A stretch of 64,000 nt of DNA from Tillandsia leiboldiana (taxonomy: Eukaryota; Streptophyta; Magnoliopsida; Poales; Bromeliaceae). The stretch is from the NCBI GenBank assembly GCA_029204045.2, contig CM055074.1:17845164-17909163 (forward strand), given 5' to 3'. The notes under the pieces are model-generated. The model saw only the letters and a program-made list of their open reading frames with translations. It made no database searches and was not told where the DNA came from. The translations under genes were made by a program, and so were the position numbers. This document shows positions 23,001 through 34,863 of the stretch, piece by piece (position 1 is the first letter of the stretch; each line of letters starts with the position of its first letter).

Positions 23001-26000
23001 ATTTGTTATAGGATAGATAACCTACTATCTGAAACCCTCCAATGCAGCCTTCTATATCAGGCCTAAACAAATAAATAACCATGAAGTGACCTGGTTATTT
23101 ATTTGTTATTAAACCCTTGTTCACAGTCTCAAGTTGGAACCAAGGGCTGAAACTTCACCAAGAAGATAGGAATCACCATGAAGTGACCTGGTTATTTATT
23201 TGTTATAGGATAGATAACCTACTATCTGAAACCCTCCAATGCAGCCTTCTATATCAGGCCTAAACAGACCTCGGCAGGTCAAGGACTAACGGTACATTTT
23301 GCCCTATGACTAATGATATAGCACGTGAGAACATTTTATCAAAAACAACAGAGTCAGTTTAGGAGGACCAGAAAATTGACTCAAATGCAATTTCTGACCT
23401 GATATCCATCAGAGAATAAGCCTGCATATGATCATGGTTGAGAAGAATCAAAGGCAACAAATCGACACGCAATGGTTCAAGCCCCAATTGCTCTAATATT
23501 GTGAGAAACCTCTGTCTCACACTATCACAACAGAAGGGTTTACACTTCACCACGAGTCGGGAGTTTGGAACCGCACATAGTATTCTTGCCCAAACTTGCA
23601 AAACTTTGGGTGTAATCTGTCAAAAGCAATTAACGGATTTTTTTTAAAAAAATACAAGGTATTACAAATACATCCATGCACAATCATTGATTTACAAATA
23701 TACTATTATAAATCCCAATTTTTTATACACAACCCTCAAAAGTTCTTTTTTTTTTTTAAAAAAAGACCTTATAAAAAGTAGACGATTTATCAAAATACAA
23801 GGGAGTTAATTTTGGAATTAAAAATGTGTTTAAGAGGTCCTTTCCTGTAAGCAAAACTGAACAAGGGTATGTATTGAAAAAAATAATAATAATTGCTGGA
23901 GAATATAAATGATAGTTCAGATTTTACAGGGTTAAATAAATATACTGTTGGAGGATATATATGATAGTTCAGATTTTACAGGGTTATATATGTACTGAAG
24001 TAATTTTGCAAAGAGTATATATGACATCAAAGTAACAATGACATCTAATAAATAATTTATATGCATTACCTTTGCTAAATTATTAAAGCTCCCAAAAGTA
24101 ATGAAACCATTCGAAAGAGCAGGTGTTGGACAGACTTGCCCAGCTTCGGGAGAAGGGGTGTAGCATAGGAAACATTCAGGGAGGCGCACCAACTCTTCAA
24201 TGTGCCTGCGGAAAACTTTGACTGTCAGATGGTAAAAACAAGAAAAGCAGTAATTATGACTGATTGGAACAAAACAATGTGAATTTTACGAGAAGTCCAA
24301 CATACTTTTGCTTTGCATTAGATGGATCAGCAAATGGGTCAGTAATTCGATAATCAATTGTAGGCAAACCCGTTGTATTAGGGTATCCGATCCAAGTTAC
24401 CTGTGAGTAGAAGATAAATATTATTCAAGACATGGAAAGAAAGAGAAATTGTATAACAATAAATAAAAGTTGATGACGAAATTTTCTCTGAAAAGGACTA
24501 ACCATAGTGTAGAAAATTGAACTAAGAAAGACAAGAAAGATAAAAAAGCAGAGTGACAACAATAAAGGCCTGTTTAGCCTGACTGGAGCTTTTTGCGGAA
24601 CTGCTATTTGACTAGAGATGTTCTAAGAAGAACAAGTAGACTATAAAAACACCACAAAAATTTTCAATTTCACCTACAGTAGAACTACATTGGAGCTTCT
24701 ACCTTTCTGAATGTAACGACCCATCCCACTAGCAATAATAACTCGTTGGACCCAAACTACAACCCAAAATGCTTAAATCCAATTATTATTATTAGTGTCC
24801 ATATCTCTTATATACTCAATCACAATGTCATTCCCATCCGATGTGAGACTATTGGGGTATCACAGACTCCCCCCATTTAGGCCTGACATCCTCGTTAGTC
24901 CAAACACCACACACACTGCCCAAGATCACCAGGCGATGTGAGACTTGTCTTGCTAGCCCTGTCATCTAAACCCAGACTCAGCCGAGACTCGTCACACACT
25001 TTCGGCTGGTGATTGGTTCCGATACCAAATGTAACGACCTAACCCATTAGCAATAATAACTTATTGGGCCCAAACCACAGCCCAAAATGCTTAAGTCAGT
25101 TATTATTATTAGTATCCATGTCTCTTATATACTCAATTACAACTCCATTTCCATCCGATGTGGGACTATTGGGGTGTCACACAGACCCAAAAGCTTACTC
25201 TACCTTCTTGCCACAACAAAATCTCCAAACTATTCAATTGTCAAAAGCCTGGTGTCCGAAATTTTCTGCTTCCATGTGTAGAGAAGCTGTTCAGCTTCCG
25301 CGCCACACAAGGACCAAGTTGTCCACAAGCAAATGCCACTGAAGTAAAAGATTTGCACTCCGGCTACAAGTATAAAAGCAGGAAAAAAGGGCCAAAATGC
25401 CTCTGCTTCAAGCCTTTTTTGGATATACACATATACAAACAGATAAACAAAGCACTGAAAAGCCCTCGTATACATAACTTGCAATATCAGCAACTATACC
25501 AGGAAATATGAATAGTACCTGAATAGGAGCAGGTCGGCATGCCATTGTCCCTAGCTTGTTATTCGCAGTATGACCAGTAAGTTCTACCAGTATGTCAACT
25601 TTATCCTCTCTTACCATACTTGCTACCTTCTTCTCATCGACACCATATATCTCTCTCCACAATCCACCCTTCTTCAACACCCTGTCCTTGAATTTAAGGG
25701 TCTTGGCATCTGCCTAAATTAATTTGCCAAGTGAAAATGAGATTACAACGATGAAATCTTTGACGAGCAAAATACTGATGGATAATTTCATCATGCAGCA
25801 TGAAGAATTATACTTTCTCTGTAAAGTCTTTGCAGAAGTTTTAAGAATGGGTTAGTTAAAAATTCTGCCCGTGAAGTTTGAACTGAATTTATTGCTTCCC
25901 CAAAACTTCAATTTTAACAATCTTCTGTTCGGTGTAAAGTCCATCTATCAGTGTAACGCCTAAACAGAAAAGGCAGCATAGTTATCATCATTAAAATTGA

Positions 26001-29000
26001 AATTGATGCTGACACGGGTTGTTTTTTCAGAATTGTTACTCAGAACAAGCCTCAGGAACTAGATTGTTAAAATGGATACTGCAGGGACATAATTGAAATT
26101 GGTGTCAAAATTCAAGGACAAATTTATAAACAACCATTGACTTTCATAGAAGTATACAAAAAGATACATTTCCAAGCTTTTAGGAGAGCTCTCCATGCAT
26201 GACAGATTTATGAACAGACTAAGGTAAGAAAAGCACTTTGTCCATGCCATGTAAGAACTGGATTACAGAATTAAAGCAAGGACTTCTACCTTCACAACCG
26301 CAGAGTACACTACAACCTTGTAATTCGAGTAGTCATGGTGTGATAAAGGCGCTTCGATGAAGTAAGACACAGAATGAGTAAAATAATCTGGGGATATGTA
26401 ACCAACTACAAGCGGACGATCCATATCTTTCTCATTATCCCAACTAGTAAACTGTGGATATAGCTTCATAAAACGTCTTCCCCATTCCCTGTTTAAAATA
26501 AAAATGAAAAGTAATTCTTATAAATTTGTGGAAAGCGATGCAATATTATATGATATTTTGTAAACAAACACTTCACAAAAAGAAACTATTATGATTATAA
26601 AATAATATAATCATCATAACCATATAGGCTAGGTTACTATCAATAGTATATGGAGCAAATACTGTTAAGCAAAAATTGATAACAGGGCATCTATATCGAA
26701 AACCATACTGTTGAATGTGATCTTTACTTTCAAACTTTCCAGAAACTAAATTTCACAGTTATTGGACCTCCTTTACCTATGTGTCAAGTTTTCTCAAAAT
26801 TGAACCTTCTAACAGCTGTTAAGGTACTTCTTAGTTTGACAGTGAAACGAGAGTCAATTAAGAAAATAATATTTCATGCCTAGATTGAACATAATAGTTC
26901 TGAATTTCCATCAGGCGAAAGTAGTATGTTTTAGAAGCAATTTCAACTTAGATTTGCTCATTTCAAGACCACTTGATGCATGATAGATCTTCAAAATTTG
27001 AACCTTAATTACTAAATATTTACACACTACATCACATACAACATTATGGATCTTCAATATAGATGCCCTAACAATGATTTTAACTGAATATTACTGGCCT
27101 CCATATAACTATCAATGGTAGCCCAGCCTCTCTAATTATCAATGTAGCATTTAACAACTAGGAAGCAGGCAATTCATGTATTCCGAAAGGAAATAAAGGC
27201 ATTTAAATACACAAATCAGAAGGTTGTGATAATATCATGAGTTCAGCATTTCCGATTGAAGAAGGATGATGGAAATTGTAGGCATGGACCCCAACTAGGG
27301 CAATCAATTAAATCAGATAAATTTTCCCATTCAATTTCTCAACTAAGAAAAAAACTTCCCTCTAATAAAGCATGCTCTTTCACTAAATTTGATGTATATG
27401 ACCATGCAAATATTTATTATGGTTAAATAAAAACAATGCAAACATCTAACTATTATGTTAGATGAATATAACTAGATATCTATTAATTTCCAAAGATACA
27501 AAAATAAACACATCTTATACATCAAAATAGTTAGTGCCCAGCTTCCAAATGGACTTCCTTACCATAATTGACATGAATAACACCAACTTGAAAACACCAA
27601 CATAGAATTCAGCCCACTTGTAACATTTTACAAAAAAATGTAAACAAGATTTTCTCTAGAAGGTCGTAGCTGGTACCTGTGAGCTTCAAAGAGCTTATCA
27701 TCTAAGCCCTCATCTATATAGTTCATTGCAAGCAATCGATTCTGTAAGAGAAGTTATGTGTAAGAATCAAAGAAAACTACAAAGTTCAGACATGAATATC
27801 AACTTGAAGAATAAATACTAGAATATTAAATCAGCTATATATACTACCAATAACCAAGGTAAACCTCTAGCAGCTGCACAAGCCTTGACATAATAGTCTT
27901 TCCCATAGCAAGGCTTCATACAACTTTTATACAGTTACATAGCAAGGTTTGATCGATAATAAAACAATAATACATTAAAAGAACAAATACCATTAACACT
28001 TCTCACAGAAATCATCCTTTACGCTAAACAGTTGGATTTTGTGAAGTACCATAACAAAGGAACTTTCAAAGAGCTATATGAAAAGCGTATTAAAGAAAGC
28101 AAGAGAGGAAGCTAATTAATTCTATTCCCAAATAAAAAAGGCAATTTCAAATAATTAACCAGCATCTCATGGGACAATTATGGCCGACTGACTTTCACAA
28201 GAATAAGTATGAAATTCACAAGATTATATTGTTGGACATGTCAGTTTCACGGATGAGTCTTCTAAAAGGCTTGCTCATTTGGTCTTGAAGAACCTAATAC
28301 TGGAAAAATAATTTTGGATTGTTATCCTGCTAAGTATATTCGGAAGTTCAGAGTTTTAGCCTCCATTACAACAAATATCTCAGAATAAGAAGCTGAAAAG
28401 GTTAATTAACTTCTTGATAAAACCCAACATATCAATTGTGCCTCAGCCTTGAGCGATGTTCTAAAAAGCGATGTACTTTGCAGGCGGTCAACCCACCACA
28501 TAGTGGATATGCAGTATGTGAGTGCGTATGCGGGCGGATATGCAGGAGTATATGCAGTTCATCTATTAAAATATAAAAAAAATTCAAACATAGATGTAAA
28601 AAATAAATAACATACTTTTAAATATAGTAATAAACAACTGTGGGATAAATTGGCTAAAGTTTTATGCAGAATAATATATTTTTCTCAACAAACTGTCATT
28701 CACGATCACTTGTAGTCACCCAATAGGCCAACACTTAAAAAGAAAAAAAAAAAAATCTAGCATAATAACATCTGACAACTACAAAAATATTCACCAATAT
28801 TTATACACATAATTATTAGATATATTAGGAATAATACCAACTAACATAAAAAGATAGTTAGGTCATATTTTTAATATGAAGATAATTACATTTATATGCA
28901 TTATTATTAACCGAATTTGAATGAAAATATGCATGTATAACCATTAATCAAGCAATCCCATTGAGCACTGCATTTCAATCTCGCCTTAGAAGGGGGAAAA

Positions 29001-32000
29001 AATGTTGCATATGCGGTCGCATATCCCACCGCATGTCATATGGTCCACATATGCAGTCCAACCGCATACTGCATATTACATATGCAGTGCGGTTGTTGGT
29101 CCGAACTGCAAATACAGCGACATAGGCTGCTCTTTTTGTAACAATGCCCTTGAGATGGCAGCAAAACATAAGATTAGTATAGAGGGTAAAGAGCATAAGA
29201 AAAGAAAAAAGAGTTTACATGAATATATTTGAGTCACGGATCTGCTAATAGACTGCTGATAAAGTCTAAGAATAGATAACAATAAAGTTTCAACGATCAA
29301 ACAAAAAGGTTCAGTTTAACGAAGAGTTGGTAACAAGAAAAGTCAATGATAAGATAAAGACACAATCTCACTAAAAGCAGTAGTGCTAGCTAGCTAGAAA
29401 GCAAGGCAGAAGGACTGAAGTTCGAGATGAAAAGTAAATAAGAATAAAAGACATGAAGCATATTTGGTCGAGCATCCAAAACAATGTATTTTCGGTATTA
29501 ATATCCAAAGAATCAAATAAGTTTCAACAAGCCAATCATACTAAAAGATAATCTATTTGTAATAGTACTATTCGGATCGGGTTAAAGTTCAAGAAAAGCA
29601 GTTACACTCTAACAGAAAGCGGTACCTGACCGGCATTACGTGAATCAGGGTCTATCTGAAGACATTTCTCATATGCTTCTATAGCCAAAGTAATATTGCC
29701 AGCGTCTCTATAAAGGACCCCTAAGTACACAAACATTCATAACATATATCAGAATGTAGACTATAGTTTCCAGTTCTTCTAATAGGGTAAATAAAACTCA
29801 TTTAGTAAATTAGAAAAAAAAATGGAAGAAAAAGCATTCTATTCATTAAGTAAATGTAGCAAAGTAAACACCTTATTGGCACCTGTAGCCTCCAAAATAT
29901 AGAATGTTAAAAAGAAAGTACTTCAACTGATTTTAAGTTTCCACGATAAATCATAAGTGAATATGTTTTATGCAGTGTGAATTGAGATAAAGGAGTAAAT
30001 GCTTGATACAGATTACCTAAGTTATTATATGCCTCTGCATATGTAGGATTTGCAGCAATGGCCTTCTCAATCATGCTTGCCGCAGCATCCATTTTACCCT
30101 GCATTGAAAAAACAAACAAACAAACAAACAAATAAATAAATAAATAAATAAATAAATAACATTTTGCAGAAAAAAAAATGATAATCTGCTGGTAGTTGCA
30201 CCACTTGTACAGAAAGATAAATCATCAGACCTGGACTGTATAAACAACTCCCAGGTTGTTCAATGACTGTGAGAAATTCGGTTTAATTGATAAAGCCATC
30301 TACAATTTAAAAACAAAAAAAAAAAAGAATTTCATCTTATCCATAGAAAAATGGTACAAAATGAAATGTCAAAATAGTTTTACTAAATCACCTGATAGCA
30401 TTCCACAGCTTTGTCGAGATTATCCCTATCCTTATAAATTACACCTAGGTTGTTGCATGCCTCTGCGCAATGAGGATTGAAGTGTAGCGCAAGCTCATAA
30501 AAGACAATTGCCTTCATAGATAGTTCCAGGTTTCAGCCAAAAGGAACGAATTTTAAATAATTTAACAAAGTTAGGAGATAATGAAAGTAGATATTAATAG
30601 CAAGAAGACAGTAGATTTGCTATAAAACAGGTGAACAAACTTCTCCGTGACTAACCATCTCAAACTTCAGCATTTCACCATATGCAACACCAAGATTATA
30701 CATTGCATCAGCATAATGCCAATTGTAAAATAAAGCTTTCTTGTAGTATGCTACGCCTTGGTTGATGTCCCCTTCAAGTTTCACCTAAACAGAGAACATA
30801 GCATATAGGTATGTGAACCAAATGAAAAGAAATCCTAGAAATAGTTTTTCTAAAAGAAATAAAAGTACATTGTGAAATAAAAAGTTTGAATGTGAGATGT
30901 CCAGCTAAAAGAACAGAAAGCATAAAATTCTTTAATACACCAAAATATCAGATAAAGGAACATGCTAGCTGTATTATGAACTGAGCTAGCACAAATAAAG
31001 GTCACCAAATCGCACTGACAATCTCGCATAATTAGAAAGAATAATAAGAAAATATGTGCACACATAGCACTTAAACCAACAAGAAAGATAAAACACAGGC
31101 TTATTCAAGAACATTTGAGGATTCTCCAATCTAATTAGCAGTTCCTAGAGAACTAAAAAATATGTCAGTACAAGTAGAAAGAGAAGAAATGATAGCTCTC
31201 AGATTAATAAAAAGATGTGATCTCGCACTAAGCTGTACAGTGGCAATAAGATTCAACAGTTAAACCCAATTAGTTGAGGTCTAAACTTCACGTTGTCGTA
31301 CTTCGATTCACTTCATAAGGTATGAGCAAAAATACATTAAATGGATTTGGCTTCTGCAGAAAAGGTGTTGACTGTAATTCTTGTACAACTACAGAAAAAA
31401 GTGATAGAGATTTGGTGTGTGGTTTCACCAACCTATAGACTGCAGCCTACCTTCGAGCAACGTCAAAACTATGGGGAAAAAAAAACTTAGTTATAAGAAA
31501 TTAAATGGCCCAAAAAGAACCAGAACATAATGGCCTCAAAGAGTTATAACATCATTGTTGTCTTTCAACCAAGGATTTAAGTATCCATCGGCACAGGCCG
31601 TATCCATCGTGCCGTATCGTGCCAACAAGATACCGGCACGATACAGTCCCCGTGCCAATGGCACAGTTCAAAGCCTTTTTTTTCTTTAAATTACTAAGTA
31701 ATTTTCTCAATAAAGTTCAAAATATTTGATAAAGATATATAATAAGCAATTAGAAAAAAAAATTTCTAAAGAAAATAAATATTTCATGCCATTATGTGTC
31801 GGCATACATGTATTTTTTGTGACCGGCGCTCATCGGCACGGCTCGGCACGAATTGTGCCGTACCGTGCCGGCAAGTTTTCGGCACGACCCCGTGCCACGG
31901 CACTTAAATCCTTGCTTTCAACTTAATTGTTAAACAAAGATCATTATGGTACTCTAATCGAACTGCAATATTAACCACTACATCCACATGAACAAAAGTA

Positions 32001-34863
32001 TTTGTATCGATATTTCATTGTAAATATAGAGGTACTTTTACATTCAGTGAAACCTTCAGGAAAAACATGCACGTGGCATAAAAATTATAAGATGTTTTTT
32101 TTCAATTTGTTTTCGATTCATCTCACCTTTGTTCCCAAGTCAGTCAAGGCTATTGCCATGTTGTTCTTAGCAATTTCAAAGTTTGGAGATACAGTCAAAC
32201 ACCTGATATACAACAAAGTAAAAAGAATCAACCATCAATAACAAATTCTCTCAAATTGATTTCGTAAGAGAGAACAAATAGGTGTAGGAAAATAATAGTC
32301 AGTAAACCTTTCATAGCAAGCGATGGCAGCTTCCAAGTCCCCACGATTCTTATAAATGACGCCCATATTACAATAAGCTTCTGCATACAAAGGCCTTTCT
32401 AAGGCAGCCTTCTCGTAGCAACTAAGAGCCAAATCATATTGCATCATCTCAGAGTAGACTACTCCGAGGTTATAGTATGCAGGCTACACCAAAAACATCA
32501 ACACATATGATTGCTTATAAGAACGATAACTATAGAAGATCCAAAGTAAGAAGAGATATTACATATATAACTATACAAATATATATTTACATATATATAT
32601 CCCTGTAAAATATGTTATTTTGTATATGCCCTTCAAAACTTGATTTCTGACATAAATTGCTTTATTCTAATAAGAATGCCTTTATACTCCAAACTTAGAT
32701 AAGGTTATATTTTGTTTTTTTTTAACCAAAAAAAAAAACTATCCATTCAAGGGGCTACAGTGGAATATATGTAACTAGATTTTTGCATAGACACACATGT
32801 AAATGCCCTCAGTAAGAATCATGATATTCAGGATAAAGTATTCACAACTTTACCGCATAGTGACTATCTATTTTCAGAGCTTCACAGTACTTTTGAATAC
32901 CCTCTTCTGTATTACCAGCGAGCTTCAAGCTGGTGCCCAGATCGGTCAACACGATAGCCAGACATTCTGCGGCAGGCTTGTACGAAGGATCTACCTTTAG
33001 AGCCTTTTCATATGACTGCAGCCGTTATGCCACATATATTATTCGTTAATACAAATACCACTACCATCATAAGTTAGAACAGAACATGATTATAAGAGAC
33101 AATGGAATACAAAAAACATAACACAGCACAATCTCAGTGCATGTGCAAAGAATATTACTTAAAAACTCTTTTACTTGGATGCTTTTTATCACTTTTTCTA
33201 CTAAGTAAACATAAGCAATACAAATCCTTCCAGCCTCTTATTTATTTGGAATTTATTCTGTAAGCCAAAATGCAATAGATAAGAGTAACGATTATCACAA
33301 TTTCAAACCATATGAATGGTAGCTGCGGCAGGAGCACAGAAGTGTCATCATAATTTTATTACAGGACAACGACATAGAAAGAAAAAAAAAAAGTAACATA
33401 ACAAAGATGTAAAGCTCTACAGTTATCGTAAGTTAGGGCCTCTTTAGCCCTGGTAGATCTCTGCAAAAGTGATGTTTACCAAAGTTGAAGTTGTTCAAAA
33501 AGGTACTAAAAACTATTTTTAAAAGAACCCAACCCACCCCCCGCCCCCTGCCTGCCTCCCTCTCCTGCCGAGACAGTTTCCTGCTGCAGAGCAAAAGTAG
33601 AACATTCAGGCACCGTTCCGTTGGGGAACAAGGCCTGGAAAAAGGCCTTGTTCCAGCCTTGTTCTCCAAACGCGTTTGGTTATGAATGGGAACAACAGTT
33701 CTCGTCTTCCTAGAACAAGCTGGTATAAGACTGGAACTACTGTTCCAGATTTTTCCCTGGAACAAGTTTGTTCCCACTTAAGAATAAGCTTAATTAAAAT
33801 AAATATAATTTTAATTATTGTATTAATTCTTTAACTAATCTAATGTTTTTGACTAATCTAATTATTTTATTAACTAATTATTTAACTATTAGATAATTAA
33901 CTAATTAATTTATTAATTTATTAAATTATTTGTAGTTAATTAAATTATTTATTAAAATACTCATTATTGTTAATTATTTTATCAATTAATATATAGGGTT
34001 ATCTAGGAATATAGTTAATTAAATAAATTAAATTATTATTTAATTAATATTTTATATTAATTAATTAGATAAATTATTATTATTTTAAAATTATAATTAC
34101 TCTTATTCTCACTATTCCAATCTAACTATCCAAACGTTATTTTTCTTATTCCCGGGAACAACCCAATTTTCATCCAAACACAAAATTGGTTTGGTTCCTT
34201 CTTGTTCCCGAACTTATACCTATTCTCGGAATAAGCAGTTCTAACTTATATCTGAACCAAACGCAGCCTCTCAAAGTATAGTTTTATTTGGGGCTCAGAA
34301 GCTCATTCAGTTTGTCCAATAATTAGGTGCTGTTTTTCAAAGTAGAGGATCCAATCCAAAAACCAGGCCAACCAGATACTTAATGAAGGAATAAAATGAA
34401 AAATGTAAACACAAGTTATTAATGATAATTATGTCTAGATAAGTCAGAGAATACGAATAAAAGAACAAGTTACCTCAGCAGCCTCTAATAGGTGGCCTTC
34501 ATCTTTATATATTACTCCACAGTGTGTGAGAGCACAAGCATTCTGTGGGTCGAGCTGGATGGCTTCCATAAAGCTCTCAAAAGCTTGTCGCATGAGATTT
34601 TGCGTTTGGAGACAAATTCCCTTACCAATAAGGGCTTCCACGTTTGTGTTATCCTTTTCAAGGATGCTGTTATATAAAACGAGAGCATCGACAAACTTGT
34701 TACGAGATCTAAGGATGTTGGCATATGAGAGTGCATCCTTCCCTTCAAACTTTTTCTTGACTTGTGCTACTTGGGGTGCAGCCCCTCCTTTCAAGTTGAC
34801 ACTTTCTGAGACTGCATCATCCCTTTCTCTCCCGTTACAGTTGTCCTGCTCTGTTAACGCCAT
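20020..34863 (-). CDS. SPY: SPINDLY, TPR-containing O-fucosyltransferase, 889 aa, 17 coding exons
   Basis: SPY modifies nuclear and cytosolic proteins with O-fucose, including DELLA proteins, and restrains gibberellin signalling. Exons on the minus strand: 34863-34474, 33015-32854, 32483-32308, 32202-32127, 30784-30656, 30511-30392, 30299-30231, 30098-30017, 29720-29626, 27741-27677, 26488-26290, 25713-25519, 24400-24306, 24205-24070, 23616-23399, 21384-21257, 20354-20020. All junctions are GT-AG and the phases sum to 2670 nt with no internal stop. Residues about 45-430 are TPRs (ALIGKGICLQTQN, AYCNMGVIYKNRGDLEAAI, YNWHYADAMYNLGVAYGEML). From about 455 the catalytic domain follows (VVGYISPDYFTHSVSYFIEA, DILVELTGHTANNKLGTMAC, VTWIGYPNTTGLPT, FITFGSFNNLAK, TFPYAGTTTTCESLFMGVP). 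Several introns carry MITEs and a TRIM, but none disrupts an exon. Length fits Arabidopsis and rice SPY (about 910-930 aa). Confidence 0.95.
20701..21143. repeat. 226-bp tandem duplication in SPY intron 16
   Basis: Two nearly identical copies (20701-20917 and 20927-21143) start AATTATAGAACTTTGAGGTT and end CTATTCCACTGGA. A partial third unit of the same family (TTTGAGGTTCCTAGAGGC) lies just left, near 20678. Confidence 0.9.
21508..21606. repeat. Foldback (hairpin) sequence in SPY intron 15
   Basis: GCTACTTCCAACTTTTTGGC and, about 60 bp later, its imperfect reverse complement GGCCCAAAAGTTGGAAGTAG form a long stem. It may be a small MITE. No TSD is certain. Confidence 0.6.
21722..21892. repeat. 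86-bp tandem duplication in SPY intron 15
   Basis: AACTTTTGAACTTTAGTCCY followed by 'gaactttctc' and 'gattccttccctgatcat' occurs twice in direct order, with a few mismatches. Confidence 0.85.
22131..22773. mobile_element. PIF/Harbinger-type MITE (Tourist-like) in SPY intron 15
   Basis: The element is flanked by TTA on both sides (22128-22130 and 22774-22776). Its ends are inverted repeats: GGCCCTGTTTGGTTGTGGGA on the left and the reverse complement GGCCCCGTTTGGTTCGGGTA on the right. TTA target duplications and GGCC...TTTGGTT ends are typical of Harbinger-derived MITEs. The inside (643 bp) is AT-rich and non-coding. Confidence 0.85.
22911..23266. repeat. 197-bp-period tandem duplication in SPY intron 15
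   Basis: Copies at 22911-23069 and 23108-23266 begin ATTAAACCCTTGTTCACAGT and end ATCAGGCCTAAACA. The 38 bp between them is itself part of the unit ('ccatgaagtgacctggttat'). Confidence 0.9.
24567..24711. mobile_element. Truncated MITE-like fragment next to TRIM
   Basis: It starts GGCCTGTTTAGCCTGACTGG, the same family as 9218 and 33436, and is cut at the left LTR of the TRIM at 24712. Confidence 0.4.
24712..25181 (-). mobile_element. TRIM (miniature LTR retrotransposon) in SPY intron 12
   Basis: Direct terminal repeats lie at 24712-24864 and 25030-25181 (about 152 bp, TGTAACGACC...GGGGTRTCACA) and are visibly diverged. The 165-bp internal part begins at a pyrimidine-rich PPT complement (gactccccccattta). 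It ends at GTTCCGATACCA (25016-25027), a primer-binding site for Met tRNA with two mismatches, so the element points to the minus strand. The LTR carries a minus-strand TATATAAG promoter box. There is no coding capacity. No TSD is recognisable, and the repeats differ at more than ten sites, so it is old. The internal region resembles that of the Cassandra-type TRIM at 40945. Confidence 0.85.
28454..29146. mobile_element. hAT-type MITE in SPY intron 9
   Basis: An 8-bp TSD with one mismatch, [G/C]CCTTGAG, lies at 28446-28453 and 29147-29154. The ends are imperfect inverted repeats (CGATGTTCTAAAAAG and, on the other strand, CATTGTTACAAAAAG). Subterminal regions hold many TATGCAG / CTGCATA words in opposite orientation, as expected of transposase-binding repeats. 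It is non-coding. Confidence 0.75.
30113..30161. repeat. (AAAC)n/(AAAT)n microsatellite in SPY intron 7
   Basis: A run of AAAC tetranucleotides passes into AAAT tetranucleotides, next to exon 8. Confidence 0.9.
31570..31914. mobile_element. hAT-type MITE in SPY intron 4
   Basis: A perfect 8-bp TSD CTTTCAAC lies at 31562-31569 and 31915-31922. Terminal inverted repeats are CAAGGATTTAAGT at both ends. Subterminal GGCACG / CGTGCC words are repeated in both orientations. The core is AT-rich and non-coding; 345 bp long. Confidence 0.92.
33436..34375. mobile_element. Two nested MITE-like elements in SPY intron 1
   Basis: The outer element starts GGGCCTCTTTAGCCCTGGTA and ends near 34375 with a rough inverted match (accaggccaaccagat); it shares its start with the copy at 9218. 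Inside it, about 33608-34270, lies a second element whose ends (ccgttccgttggggaacaag and a rightmost 'ctgaaccaaacgcagcc') are related in inverted order around an AT-rich centre. TSDs are not clear, so the boundaries are approximate. Confidence 0.45.

Noticed and set aside
25064..25511. Plus-strand frames of 92 and 117 codons
   Set aside because: They overlap the TRIM LTR and lie antisense to the SPY intron.
28454..29300. Frames of 73-76 codons on both strands
   Set aside because: They lie in and beside the hAT MITE in a SPY intron; no domain.
33608..34270. A defined hAT or Harbinger element with TSD
   Set aside because: Termini are suggestive, but I could not find matching target duplications, so only a general MITE-like call is made.
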